In this document: positions 8,510 through 16,884 of the stretch, one piece after another
Numbering within the stretch: position 1 is the stretch's first letter
How the letters are laid out: each line of letters opens with the position of its first letter
Assembly (NCBI RefSeq): GCF_000702585.1
Contig: NZ_JNIQ01000001.1
Location: forward strand, 63,501 to 127,500
DNA: 64,000 bases
Direction: 5' to 3'
Origin: Exiguobacterium aurantiacum DSM 6208
GTDB lineage: Bacteria > Bacillota > Bacilli > Exiguobacteriales > Exiguobacteriaceae
The notes under the pieces: generated by a model
Databases searched by the model: none
What the model saw: only the letters and a program-made list of their open reading frames with translations
Told to the model about the DNA's origin: nothing
Program-made: the position numbers and the translations under genes

Positions 8510-8522
8510 TTCGGCTTATTTT
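8489..8522. terminator. Bidirectional terminator
   Basis: GCCGAATCAC and GTGATTCGGC pair across a 7-nt loop. The left arm lies inside the methyltransferase coding sequence, and the hairpin separates it from the convergent ABC permease gene ending at 8525. Confidence 0.8.
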
Positions 8523-8524
8523 TA

Positions 8525-9538
8525 TTAATGCCCCCGATACTTTCCGAGTGCGCGTATATTCAACAAGTAGAGTACGCTCGCATAGATGACGAGTCCAAGT
8601 AAATACGGCCAAACCCCGAAGAAGCCGCTCCCGTACACCATCACTTCTTTGATGGCGGTCGCCCCGTAAAAGATTGGCATGACATAACTCAAGTTGCCGA
8701 GTCCGTACGGGATGAGATCGAGCGGGATGAGTCCAGAGAAGAACACTTGCGGGATGATCGTGAACGGGATCATCTGGACGACTTGAAGTTCAGAGCGGGC
8801 GAACACCGAGATCGTCGCCCCGAACAAGACGGCTGTTCCCGCCATGAGCAGCATCGCCAACATGACCCACGCCATATTGCCGATTGAGGTCAGGCCGAGC
8901 ACGTAAATCGTATAGAGCACGATAATCACCGACTGTACGACGGCGAACACCCCGTAGCCGAGCGTGTAGCCCAAAATGACTTGTCCCCGTTTGATCGGCG
9001 TCATGAGGAGACGCTCGAGCGTGCCGCCGCTCCGCTCTTTCACGAGCGCCATCGCCGACAAGATAAAGACGAAGAAGAACGAGAACAGCGACAAGAACAC
9101 GTAGCCGAACGAATCGAACGTCGATTGTCCTTCTTCCCCGTATACATAATTCATGTCGATATTGGCCGCCGGATTTAACGTCGACAGCGCCGCTTGAATC
9201 TCTCTCACCGCCTTCGAGGATTTCGTCGATGGTTCCCGGAGCGTGATCGTCGTCCCCGCCTGCGTCGCTTCGAACACCGCATCGACGTCTTGATTGTCTT
9301 CTAAATATCCGAACGGATTGTCGACCGTATCCAACCGGACGTCGAGCGTCTCGGCCTCGAACGCCTCGACGAGTTGCGGTTGCGCGGTCTCATCGAGCAC
9401 GACGACCGGGACGTAATCCGAGTCCCCGAGCAAGAAGTAGACGAGGGTCAAGATGAGAAGCGGGGCAATCAAAATCAAAGCGACGCTGCGCTTATCGTTC
9501 AGCGTCTGAAAGATGACGCGTTTCGCCAAGTTACGCAT
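8525..9538 (-). CDS. ABC-2 type exporter permease
   Basis: This 337-residue protein has one N-terminal membrane helix (about residues 20-37), a large extracytoplasmic domain (about 40-165) and five or six C-terminal helices, the layout of ABC-2/NatB-YhaP-like permeases. The segment KERSGGTLERLLMTPI after the second helix is the conserved coupling region of this family. It overlaps the upstream ATPase gene by 8 bp and forms a two-gene exporter with it. Substrate unknown. Confidence 0.9.
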   Translation of the reverse strand: MRNLAKRVIFQTLNDKRSVALILIAPLLILTLVYFLLGDSDYVPVVVLDETAQPQLVEAFEAETLDVRLDTVDNPFGYLEDNQDVDAVFEATQAGTTITLREPSTKSSKAVREIQAALSTLNPAANIDMNYVYGEEGQSTFDSFGYVFLSLFSFFFVFILSAMALVKERSGGTLERLLMTPIKRGQVILGYTLGYGVFAVVQSVIIVLYTIYVLGLTSIGNMAWVMLAMLLMAGTAVLFGATISVFARSELQVVQMIPFTIIPQVFFSGLIPLDLIPYGLGNLSYVMPIFYGATAIKEVMVYGSGFFGVWPYLLGLVIYASVLYLLNIRALGKYRGH

Positions 9539-10259
9539 GACCCGCCCCTCCTTGTCGACCGGCGATGAGGAACAGCTCCTCGACGCGACCGTTCTCCGTC
9601 TGGTCTAAGAGGTGAGGAACCGTGTCATAGGCGATCAAGCGGCCGTTATAGATGAGCGCGGCCCGGTCACACTCGAGCACCTCATCCATGACGTGCGTTG
9701 AGACGATGAGCGTCGTCCCGCTCGCCCGAATCATCTGGAACTGAGCCCATATTTGACGACGCAAAATCGGGTCGATGCCGACGGTCGGCTCATCTAAAAA
9801 CAAGACGTCGGGCTGATGCAGGATGGCGATTGCGAGCGAGAGTCGCTTTTTCATCCCGCCCGAGAAGTTTCGGACGAGCTTCTTTCGGTCGGCCGTCAAA
9901 TCGACGAGCTTGAGCACTTCCGTGATGCGTTTCTGCAATTCCGATTTTCCGAGCTTATAGATTGATCCGAAAAACTCGAGGTTCGCCTCGGCCGATAAGT
10001 CATCGTATAGCCCATCGTTTTGCGGCATGAAGCCGATCTTGTGGAGCATCTCCATGCTCGGCATGACCGTCTCTCCGAGCTGGATCGTACCTTCGTCTGC
10101 TTTCAACGCACCGATCATCAGACGGATGAGCGTCGTCTTCCCCGAACCGGACGGACCGAGCAGGCAACAAATGTCCCCTGAGTTGATAGTGAAGCCGACG
10201 TGGTCGATGGCAATCTGTTTACCAAACGATTTCGTGACGTCGTGTATATGGATATCCAT
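9531..10259 (-). CDS. ABC transporter ATPase
   Basis: A complete nucleotide-binding subunit of 242 residues: Walker A GPSGSGKTT (about 34-42), Q-loop GFMPQNDGLY, signature NFSGGMKKRL, Walker B VLFLDEPTVGID and H-loop STHVMDE. The start at 10259 follows AAAGGAG. It pairs with the overlapping permease gene as an ABC-2 exporter. A promoter with an overlapping inverted repeat lies upstream, so it may be under repressor control. Confidence 0.93.
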   Translation of the reverse strand: MDIHIHDVTKSFGKQIAIDHVGFTINSGDICCLLGPSGSGKTTLIRLMIGALKADEGTIQLGETVMPSMEMLHKIGFMPQNDGLYDDLSAEANLEFFGSIYKLGKSELQKRITEVLKLVDLTADRKKLVRNFSGGMKKRLSLAIAILHQPDVLFLDEPTVGIDPILRRQIWAQFQMIRASGTTLIVSTHVMDEVLECDRAALIYNGRLIAYDTVPHLLDQTENGRVEELFLIAGRQGGAGHA

Positions 10260-10318
10260 GGGCCTACTCCTTTTTCACGTCATCCTATATTTCCTAGACA
10301 GTGTGTTGAGTTAGCTTT

Positions 10319-10372
10319 AGTATAGTCTCCCGATTCAGACACAACAATCGCCAATTTTTATACGATTGTTGT
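10319..10372 (-). promoter_or_regulatory. Promoter of the ABC exporter with inverted repeat over -35
   Basis: On the minus strand TTGTTG (10347-10342) and TATACT (10324-10319) have a 17-bp spacer. A perfect inverted repeat ACAACAATCG-N12-CGATTGTTGT (10341-10372) covers the -35 element and is a candidate operator; no dedicated regulator gene lies next to it. The rest of 10373-10529 shows no gene. Confidence 0.55.
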
Positions 10373-10529
10373 AGTTGAACCGTTCGATCAAAGGATGAGA
10401 CAACGTATTTTGAAGGCGCAATGTGCTGAAATTGAATGTTCAGAAGTGTGCGTGCAGGGAATAGAGGCAATAGTGGCAAATGAATCAATAAGCGTTTCAT
10501 AAATCATGTCGGAAAGAGGCGGTACGTGT

Positions 10530-12032
10530 ATGCAGAACGTGAACAAGTCAGTGATTGTCATCGGTGGGGGGCTAGGCGGGATTTCGGCAGCCATCTCGCT
10601 GAAACAAAAAGGCTATGACGTGGCTTTATATGAAAAGAATGACCACATCGGCGGGAAAGTGAACCGTCTCGAGCAAGACGGGTTCGGATTTGATCTCGGT
10701 CCGTCGATTTTGACGATGCCGCAAATTTTTGAGAAGCTGTTTAATGGCAGCGGCAGACGAATGGAAGACTACGTACCCATCAAACGCTTAGATTTAGAGT
10801 GGCGCTCGTTCTTCCCGGACGGCACGGTGCTCGACTTGTATCACGATCTCGACGTGATGGCGAACGCGAACCCGTCGTTGTCGAAGAAAGACATGAAAGA
10901 ATATCACAAGCTATTGAACTATGCCGAGCGCATCTATAACACGACAGAGCGCAGTTACTTAAAAGAAGGGTTCGAGTCGCCGTTCGAGGCGGTCACGCAA
11001 ATCGGTCCGATCGCGACGCTCATGGGCTTCGATTTGGCGTCGACGATGTACAGCGCCATCTCGAAACGAATCAGCAACCCGCACCTCCGGACGATGCTGT
11101 CGTATTACGTCAAATACGTCGGGTCATCGCCATATAGCGCCCCGGCCGTCCTCAACATGATGATTTACATGCAGCACGCACAAGGGTGCTGGTACGTCGA
11201 AGGTGGGACACATAAGCTCGCTGAAGGCTTGACGACGCTCGCTGAAGAGATTGGCGTGAAGCTAAACACCGGACAAGGCGTCGTTCGGGCGCATACGCTC
11301 AACGGGAACATCTCGGCGATCGAGCTCGAGGACGGACGACTCCGCTCTGCCGATTACTACGTCTCGAATATGGAAGTCATCCCATTCTATCAAAAGATGG
11401 TCGATGTCGAAGAGGCGTTCGTCGACAAGCTCGTCGACAAATACGAACCGGCCAGCTCCGGCTTCGTGCTCCATCTCGGCGTCAAAAAAGAATACCCGGC
11501 ACTCGCACACCACAACTTCTTCTTCTCAGAAAACTTACAAGAGCAGATGGAGAAGATCTTCGACAGACACGAGTTGCCGGACGACCCGACGATTTATTTG
11601 GTGAACGTCAACAAGACCGATGCGACCCAAGCACCGGCGGGACATGAGAATATTAAAATCTTGCCGCACATCCCGTACATTCAAGAAGACCCGTTCACCG
11701 AGGCCGATTACGCGGCGTTCGAGGAACGGGTGCTCGATAAGCTCGAACGGATGGGAATGGATGGGCTACGTGACAACATCGTCACGCGGAACGTCTGGAC
11801 GCCGCACGACATCGAGCGGATGTACGGGTCAGACCGTGGTGCGATTTACGGAACCGTGTCGGACAAAAACCAGAACGGCGGATTCAAGCATAAGAAGCAA
11901 AGTGAACTGTATGAGAATCTGTACTTCGTCGGCGGCACGGTCAATCCGGGCAGCGGGATGCCGATGGTCACGCTCAGCGGCCAACAAGTGAGCGATAAGA
12001 TCGCGAAGCGCGACGGTGTGATGACACGTTAA
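10530..12032 (+). CDS. crtP: 4,4'-diaponeurosporene oxygenase (CrtP/CrtNb type)
   Basis: A 500-residue FAD enzyme of the CrtI/CrtN family with the dinucleotide-binding motif VIVIGGGLGGISAA at residues 8-21. Segments such as GFGFDLGPSILTMPQIFEKL, EPASSGFVLHLGV, LPHIPYIQ and the C-terminal YFVGGTVNPGSGMPMVTLSG match, from memory, the S. aureus CrtP oxygenase rather than the CrtN desaturase. It would oxidise a terminal methyl of a C30 carotenoid at the membrane. Start 10530 follows GAGGCGG; an in-frame ATG at 10506 is less supported. No other carotenoid genes lie in the window. Confidence 0.88.
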   Translation: MQNVNKSVIVIGGGLGGISAAISLKQKGYDVALYEKNDHIGGKVNRLEQDGFGFDLGPSILTMPQIFEKLFNGSGRRMEDYVPIKRLDLEWRSFFPDGTVLDLYHDLDVMANANPSLSKKDMKEYHKLLNYAERIYNTTERSYLKEGFESPFEAVTQIGPIATLMGFDLASTMYSAISKRISNPHLRTMLSYYVKYVGSSPYSAPAVLNMMIYMQHAQGCWYVEGGTHKLAEGLTTLAEEIGVKLNTGQGVVRAHTLNGNISAIELEDGRLRSADYYVSNMEVIPFYQKMVDVEEAFVDKLVDKYEPASSGFVLHLGVKKEYPALAHHNFFFSENLQEQMEKIFDRHELPDDPTIYLVNVNKTDATQAPAGHENIKILPHIPYIQEDPFTEADYAAFEERVLDKLERMGMDGLRDNIVTRNVWTPHDIERMYGSDRGAIYGTVSDKNQNGGFKHKKQSELYENLYFVGGTVNPGSGMPMVTLSGQQVSDKIAKRDGVMTR

Positions 12033-12042
12033 TCAAGAAACG

Positions 12043-12081
12043 ACCCTTTGGAACAGATCGTTACTGTTTCGAAGGGTTTTT
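12043..12081 (+). terminator. Rho-independent terminator
   Basis: ACCCTTTGGAACAG and CTGTTTCGAAGGGT pair across a short loop and are followed by five T, 10 bp after crtP. Confidence 0.8.
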
Positions 12082-12145
12082 GAAACTTTTTACATTTATG
12101 AAGCGTATACATTGTTAAAATCTTGTAATGACAATGAGGTGTCTT

Positions 12146-12871
12146 ATGCATCAAATTTCAAGTTATTTCTTTATGTACATCAAAATCGTCCTCACAGATA
12201 AAATTCCGTTCGTGATGATGATGGGCATCCCACTTGGCATCGCCCTCTTGTACAGCCCGCCAGATGTTCAAACGATGGCCGCGTCGGATTACGCCATGTA
12301 CTTGTCTTCCTTTTGGGTTTACATCATCCTCGCGACTTACTTGAACGGAATCGGCCTCGAGCTCGCCCGGATGCGAGAGTATGGTCTCATGAAGACGTAC
12401 GTCATGATCTCAGGCAACAAGTATACGTACATACTCGCCATCTTATCGGCCCAGCTCGTGTTCGCCGCCATAAGCCTGTCGCTCTTCACGATCGTCGTCA
12501 CGCTCGTCCACGGCCAGTTCGCGCTTAGCTATCTCGTCACGCCGCTACTGCTCTTACTCGGGAGCATCCCGTTCGCGCTCGGTAGCGTCGCGCTTACACT
12601 TCTCCCCGTCAAAGTATCAAGCTTGATGCGATTCGCGAACCTGCTCGCCTTTCCGTTGTTTTATTTGGCGATTAAACAGCCGGACGTCTGGTTCGGCTAT
12701 GCGAACCCGTTTTACGCGCTACTTCAATTATCGCTCGCCATCGTCCACACCGTCGCCCAAGTGGATGTGTCGTTTAATCTCATGATGACGCTATTCGCTC
12801 TTGTCGGATACGTCTTCGTCGGACTGTTCGCCATCCAGCGCTTCAATTTGATCTCATCGGTCACACGCTAG
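12146..12871 (+). CDS. Membrane permease subunit of an ABC exporter
   Basis: A 241-residue protein with six predicted membrane helices and the general look of ABC-2 permeases (NGIGLELARMREYGLMKTYVMISG lies between helices 2 and 3, where coupling segments occur). Start 12146 follows GAGGTG by 5 nt. It is followed 9 bp later by an ATPase gene, then a 29-residue peptide gene that overlaps the ATPase stop codon. Such small two-part exporters often act in peptide export or self-immunity, but nothing here proves that. Confidence 0.8.
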   Translation: MHQISSYFFMYIKIVLTDKIPFVMMMGIPLGIALLYSPPDVQTMAASDYAMYLSSFWVYIILATYLNGIGLELARMREYGLMKTYVMISGNKYTYILAILSAQLVFAAISLSLFTIVVTLVHGQFALSYLVTPLLLLLGSIPFALGSVALTLLPVKVSSLMRFANLLAFPLFYLAIKQPDVWFGYANPFYALLQLSLAIVHTVAQVDVSFNLMMTLFALVGYVFVGLFAIQRFNLISSVTR

Positions 12872-12880
12872 GAGGAAATC

Positions 12881-13609
12881 ATGCATATCCAACAGTTACG
12901 CTATACGTATCCGAAAGCGACACGTCCCGTGCTCGACAGCGTCTCGTTCACGCTCCACCCGCATAAATTAAACGTCTTAATCGGGCTGAACGGAGCCGGG
13001 AAGACGACACTCTTCGACTGTATGACCGGGACGCTCCCAATCGAAGCGGACACGCTTCAGCTCGTCCCGTCGACGGACATGCTCTATTTGACGCAACATA
13101 TGATGTATCACAATGAGCTGACCGGAAAAGACTTGACGTATTTCATCGGCCGCCTCACGAAACGTCCCGATTTCAAACGTCTTGAGACATACATGAATGG
13201 GCTTTCGAGCGCTCGGGAACAAGAACGGTTCGAACATTTGTGGAAGATGAAACTCGGAAAGATGTCGGTCGGCGAACGCAAATGGCTGTTCGTCACACTC
13301 CTCTCGTCGGTGAAACGTGCGCTTTACTTGTTCGACGAACCGACGAGCGGGGTCGATCCGGCGTCACGCATCCAAATCATGCGCCGGATTCAGCGGCTCG
13401 TCGAAGACGGTCGGACGTGTCTCATCTCGACCCATCAGTTGCATGACCTCGCCCAGCTCGATGCCCACGTCATTTTCTTACATGAAGGGTGCGTTCTTTA
13501 TGAGGGTAGCTACGACGACTGGCTCACGGCGTCTGGGACGACTGATCCGGACGAGGCGTTTCTTCAAATGGTCGAGGGTGACCTCACGGAAGTGGCGGTG
13601 ACACGATGA
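12881..13609 (+). CDS. ABC transporter ATPase
   Basis: A 242-residue nucleotide-binding subunit: Walker A GLNGAGKTT (about 34-42), signature MSVGERKWL in place of the usual LSGGQ, Walker B ALYLFDEPTSGVDP and H-loop STHQLHD. The divergent signature (SVGE) and a short helical region suggest a specialised exporter. AGGAGG precedes the start. It is second in an operon with a permease and a 29-residue membrane peptide. Confidence 0.9.
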   Translation: MHIQQLRYTYPKATRPVLDSVSFTLHPHKLNVLIGLNGAGKTTLFDCMTGTLPIEADTLQLVPSTDMLYLTQHMMYHNELTGKDLTYFIGRLTKRPDFKRLETYMNGLSSAREQERFEHLWKMKLGKMSVGERKWLFVTLLSSVKRALYLFDEPTSGVDPASRIQIMRRIQRLVEDGRTCLISTHQLHDLAQLDAHVIFLHEGCVLYEGSYDDWLTASGTTDPDEAFLQMVEGDLTEVAVTR

Positions 13610-13695
13610 CCGAATCATTTTGGGAACGGCATCGCTTCAAGTTTTATACTGCCGGCATGGTCATCTGCGGCTGTTTGATTGGTATGTTTTCATAA
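13606..13695 (+). CDS. 29-residue membrane peptide, third gene of ABC operon
   Basis: The ATG overlaps the TGA of the ATPase gene (ATGA), which implies translational coupling. The peptide has a charged, aromatic N-terminus (MTESFWERHRFKFY) and one membrane helix with two cysteines (GMVICGCLIGMF). A strong terminator begins 3 bp after the stop, so the ORF fills the whole end of the transcript. It could be a transporter accessory subunit; this is inference. Confidence 0.6.
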   Translation: MTESFWERHRFKFYTAGMVICGCLIGMFS

Positions 13696-13697
13696 GA

Positions 13698-13737
13698 AAC
13701 CCAGCCTCTGACGAATCAGAGGCTGGGTTCTATTTTT
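13698..13737 (+). terminator. Strong rho-independent terminator
   Basis: A perfect 14-bp stem (AACCCAGCCTCTGA / TCAGAGGCTGGGTT) with a CGAA tetraloop, then a T-rich tail. Confidence 0.9.
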
Positions 13738-13831
13738 CCATCCAACGGTAGACGACCATGAAGCCAATCCATGCCGCACAAAACGGTAGGACGAAATTGA
13801 TCAGTTGCCACATACTATCTGTTAATTGCAT
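13730..13831 (-). CDS. Possible 33-residue membrane peptide
   Basis: MQLTDSMWQLINFVLPFCA begins a short ORF with one hydrophobic helix and a WMEK end. It lies between a strong terminator and a lipoprotein gene. No convincing ribosome binding site is seen, so this is tentative. Confidence 0.3.
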   Translation of the reverse strand: MQLTDSMWQLINFVLPFCAAWIGFMVVYRWMEK

Positions 13832-13856
13832 CGCTTCGCATCTACTTTCGTCTTAC

Positions 13857-14246
13857 TCATTCTTCTAACTGAAGGAGGTCACGGACTTCTTCGGCATCGG
13901 TTGGATTCATCTCAAACACGTCTTCTCCAGCGATCCCTCTCGTGAACTGCATCGTTCCCGCTTCGTCCTCCCAAATGTTCACCATCAATTCCATCGTCGA
14001 CTCCGCCGGGTTGTTGATCGTCACGACGTAGTCGGGTAACCCTTCTATCTCAACCTCAATCGCAGGACTCGCTTCCACAATCTCGATGAAGCGGTTAATG
14101 TCGGCTTCGTCCTGAACCGATGTCTCTGAGAAGACGACCGTCTCTTCATTTTTGTACGTGCCGACGACGAGCTCTCGCCCTTGTTCGCCACATGCGGCGA
14201 GCAGGAGGAGCGGAGCGAATAAGCAAGCGAGCAGTGTCCGGTTCAT
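13857..14246 (-). CDS. Hypothetical lipoprotein
   Basis: 129 residues with a typical lipoprotein signal (MNRTLLACLFAPLLLLAAC, lipobox LAAC, Cys19) and an acidic soluble domain. AGGAGG precedes the start. It is the last gene of a minus-strand run that begins with two type A small membrane proteins (15242 to 14262), with 15-bp spacings, so the three probably form one transcript. I do not recognise the family. Confidence 0.75.
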   Translation of the reverse strand: MNRTLLACLFAPLLLLAACGEQGRELVVGTYKNEETVVFSETSVQDEADINRFIEIVEASPAIEVEIEGLPDYVVTINNPAESTMELMVNIWEDEAGTMQFTRGIAGEDVFEMNPTDAEEVRDLLQLEE

Positions 14247-14261
14247 CCATCTTCCTCCTTG

Positions 14262-14747
14262 TCAGTTAAGCCGATTTTTCGTTGCTTCCCGATGTGCCAT
14301 CCGGAGCTCGTGATTGTTCACATGGTTCGGATCGATCAGTTCGAGCTTCCGGTTCACCCACACCGACAAGAAAATGAACGGGATGAACAGTGCGAGCAAC
14401 ATGACTGCAAACACGACGAGCGAACCTTCAATCGACCAGGCGATGGCGATGAAGAGACCGAGCAAGACGACGTTCGCGAGCACGATCCCGAACTCGAGAC
14501 GGACGAACTTCTGATAGCGCCCCTCGTCGTTAAACGTGAGCAGTAACTTCATCCGATGCCAGGCGCGGTACAAGCTCGGCAACTGGGTCGCCATGATGAT
14601 GACGGCGAACGTCACGAGCGAAATCTCTTGCGTGAAGATGAAGTAGAAGGCGATCCCTAAAATCATGAACGTGAGCAAGAGCGCAGTCTTGTTCACGTTG
14701 CGGTCGTTCTCGACCATTTGTTTGACGCGTTGTTCTTTTTCAACCAT
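14262..14747 (-). CDS. Small four-helix membrane protein, type A paralog
   Basis: 161 residues in the shared plan: N-terminal KEQRVKQMVENDR, two membrane helices, a cytoplasmic loop with W-H-R-M-KLLLTFNDEGRYQKFVR, two more helices, and a C-terminal tag LIDPNHVNNHEL. It is adjacent to and closely similar to the 14763-15242 product, so the pair is a tandem duplication. GGGGGA precedes the start. Function unknown. Confidence 0.82.
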   Translation of the reverse strand: MVEKEQRVKQMVENDRNVNKTALLLTFMILGIAFYFIFTQEISLVTFAVIIMATQLPSLYRAWHRMKLLLTFNDEGRYQKFVRLEFGIVLANVVLLGLFIAIAWSIEGSLVVFAVMLLALFIPFIFLSVWVNRKLELIDPNHVNNHELRMAHREATKNRLN

Positions 14748-14762
14748 ATTGAATGTCCCCCA

Positions 14763-15242
14763 TCATGATATCTTTCGTTTTTGACGCTCGACTTGCGCTT
14801 TGCTGAGCTCTGTTCCGGTCACATGCTCCGGGTCAATCGCTTTCAACTCACGGTCGATGCGATAGCCGAGCACGATGAACGTGATCAAGCCGACGAGTAC
14901 GACGATGATGAGCGTCAGCAGCGTAATCCAACCAAGAATCGAGCTCGTGATCAACAGCAAGAGGAAGACGAGGTTCCCGACGGCCAATCCGAACTCGGAC
15001 CGTACTTTTTCTTGATAGCGGGCGTCGTCATTGAACGTGAGCAACAGTTTCATCCGATGCCAACTCTTATAAAGCATCGGGAACTGCCCGACCAAGATGA
15101 TGGGCAATAGGAGCAGCACATCTGTCGTCATAAAATAGATAATGAACAGCGCGATGAAACCGAATGTCGGATACAGCGTCTGCTTTTGTCGTTTGCGGTC
15201 GTTCTCAATCATGCGTTCTAGTCTTACTGTATGGTCAATCAT
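14763..15242 (-). CDS. Small four-helix membrane protein, type A paralog
   Basis: 159 residues: VRLERMIENDRKRQ at the N-terminus, helices 1-2, the loop WHRMKLLLTFNDDARYQEKVR, helices 3-4 and the tag IDPEHVTGTELSKAQ. It is first in a three-gene run with its tandem copy and a lipoprotein. TAGGAGG precedes the start. Confidence 0.82.
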   Translation of the reverse strand: MIDHTVRLERMIENDRKRQKQTLYPTFGFIALFIIYFMTTDVLLLLPIILVGQFPMLYKSWHRMKLLLTFNDDARYQEKVRSEFGLAVGNLVFLLLLITSSILGWITLLTLIIVVLVGLITFIVLGYRIDRELKAIDPEHVTGTELSKAQVERQKRKIS

Positions 15243-15300
15243 CCAATCCTCCTAGCTAAATCTCATTTCCTTCTTTTACGAATCGATCGTTTAAAAGGTT

Positions 15301-16092
15301 TCACTCGAACGGAATGTCATGCTCGAGGATATATTTCGTCTCCTCATAAGTTTGTTTACTGTACGGGTCGTCGTGCTGTCGAAGCCCTTTAAAGAATGCT
15401 TCAATCGATGATTCTTCTTGAAGCCTCCGCGCCACAATCAAATGTTGCATCGTATAAATCGCTTCGTCTCGGAGCGTCTCGTCGTTCATCCATGTCAGTA
15501 ATTCCGTGACGAGCTCGTCTGTGCCAAGCATGTCGACTCCGTTCAACCACGTGTTCGCTCCCTTCGCCTTCTCACGCTTATCGGTGCTGTATAGTTGACG
15601 CCGCGCATAATCGATCAACGCCTCCCCCTCAGCGAGTCCAGTGAACGGCTCGAACTCGACCGTCGTGAGCGCTTCGGTGAATGCTCGGAACGAGTCGAAT
15701 AGGACATCAATCTGTTCGCTGTCCGTGTCGATATACGCAATCTTTGGCGTCGCGCTCTCGCGATAGTCGAACGCGAGGAAGAAGTGTCCATCACCTGCGA
15801 AGGCGATCAACCGGTCATCCGCGACGCCCCACTCGGTCAATAGCGCCTTCGATTGAATCAAGCCGTCCGATAGACCGACGCCGGCAATCGAGTCGACGAG
15901 CGCGATGTCGTCTTGTCCGTTCCACACAATCGGCAAGTCACGTGGCTCGACGCCACCACCGTTTTGGATACGAATCGCTTCAAGATAGTCGTCCGGGAGC
16001 TTCACCCCGAGGCGCGTCTCGACTGCTACCAATACTTCGTCTGTCAATTCGGGCAACCGATTCGAATCGTCCGGGTCCTGTCTCCATATCAT
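15301..16092 (-). CDS. SMI1/KNR4 (SUKH) domain protein
   Basis: 263 residues. The first about 140 fit the SUKH fold: LPELTDEVLVAVETRLGVKLPDDYLEAIRIQNGG is the characteristic N-terminal segment, followed by hydrophobic strands (RLIAFAGDGHFFLAFDYR). The rest is helical and not recognised. SUKH proteins are often immunity proteins to polymorphic toxins, and this one sits between type A membrane paralogs. No toxin gene is visible in the window. Start 16092 has GGGAGTG upstream. Confidence 0.8.
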   Translation of the reverse strand: MIWRQDPDDSNRLPELTDEVLVAVETRLGVKLPDDYLEAIRIQNGGGVEPRDLPIVWNGQDDIALVDSIAGVGLSDGLIQSKALLTEWGVADDRLIAFAGDGHFFLAFDYRESATPKIAYIDTDSEQIDVLFDSFRAFTEALTTVEFEPFTGLAEGEALIDYARRQLYSTDKREKAKGANTWLNGVDMLGTDELVTELLTWMNDETLRDEAIYTMQHLIVARRLQEESSIEAFFKGLRQHDDPYSKQTYEETKYILEHDIPFE

Positions 16093-16110
16093 GCTTTCAT
16101 CACTCCCACT

Positions 16111-16599
16111 TTATTCTTCCTCCCAATGCCGTTTCATCCGCTCCCGTTTCGTCAATCCAAGCAGGCTATCGGCGACGTGCTCGTCATCGATTTGAATCAG
16201 GCGTCGATCCACCACCATCTCGATGAACAAATAGCCGATCGACAAACTCACCACGGTACTTGTGAACAATGATAATGGAACGAATCCTGATGCAAAGAGC
16301 GACAATATCCCCATCATGCCAAACAGTAAGACGATATTCAAAAGCCCTTTGAAGCGAATCCAGCGCCGATACCGTTTATCCTCATTGAACGTCAACAGCG
16401 TCCGCGTCTTACGCCATGCGACAAAGCCGAGCGGCAACGCGACGATGAAAAAGAAGACGAATGCGGCGATCTGTTCATAAGCGCCTCCTGAAAAAAACCA
16501 AAGGCCGCCCGCGAGTCCGCTTAAAAATGTAGCGATCAACATCACGATCCCGGTTCGATTGCGTGAATATAACTGCTCGACTCGTTCTTCACGTGTCAT
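16111..16599 (-). CDS. Small four-helix membrane protein, type A paralog
   Basis: 162 residues: MTREERVEQLYSRNR, two helices, WRKTRTLLTFNEDKRYRRWIRF, two helices, and the tag QIDDEHVADSLLGLTK. Start 16599 follows AAGGGGGA; the longer ORF from 16644 lacks a site. It lies 18 bp upstream of the SUKH gene on the same strand, so the two are probably cotranscribed. Confidence 0.82.
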   Translation of the reverse strand: MTREERVEQLYSRNRTGIVMLIATFLSGLAGGLWFFSGGAYEQIAAFVFFFIVALPLGFVAWRKTRTLLTFNEDKRYRRWIRFKGLLNIVLLFGMMGILSLFASGFVPLSLFTSTVVSLSIGYLFIEMVVDRRLIQIDDEHVADSLLGLTKRERMKRHWEEE

Positions 16600-16678
16600 C
16601 TTTTCATTCCCCCTTGAAACCAAATGCTTATGAGTTGCGTACATAAGAATAGCATACCAATAATTAGGAGGCTTTCAT

Positions 16679-16882
16679 ATGGATATCCTCATCTTAATCG
16701 CTTTACTCGGTGCCGTCGTGTTCATCCTCTTCAGCTGGAAACCGCATCACCGCTCCCCTTTCGAGCATCGTTCGACGTTTTATCCGAGAGAGTCGCAAAC
16801 GACAACATGCCCGCATTGCCAAACCTCTGTCAGAAGGCAGGAACACGGGCAGACTTGTCATAGTTGCGGGAAGTCGTTTTAA
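16679..16882 (+). CDS. Membrane-anchored zinc-ribbon protein
   Basis: 67 residues with one N-terminal membrane helix and two C-terminal Cys pairs (CPHC and CHSC) that should bind one zinc as a small ribbon. TAGGAGG is 8 nt upstream of the start. It stands alone on the plus strand between minus-strand genes. Function is not known to me. Confidence 0.7.
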   Translation: MDILILIALLGAVVFILFSWKPHHRSPFEHRSTFYPRESQTTTCPHCQTSVRRQEHGQTCHSCGKSF

Positions 16883-16884
16883 CG

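Noticed and set aside
10294..10594. Two short minus-strand open frames before crtP
   Set aside because: No ribosome binding site, and they overlap the promoter and inverted repeat of the ABC exporter as well as the crtP start.
15681..16226. 181-codon open frame antisense to the SUKH gene
   Set aside because: Arg/Ser-rich low-complexity translation that crosses two real genes.
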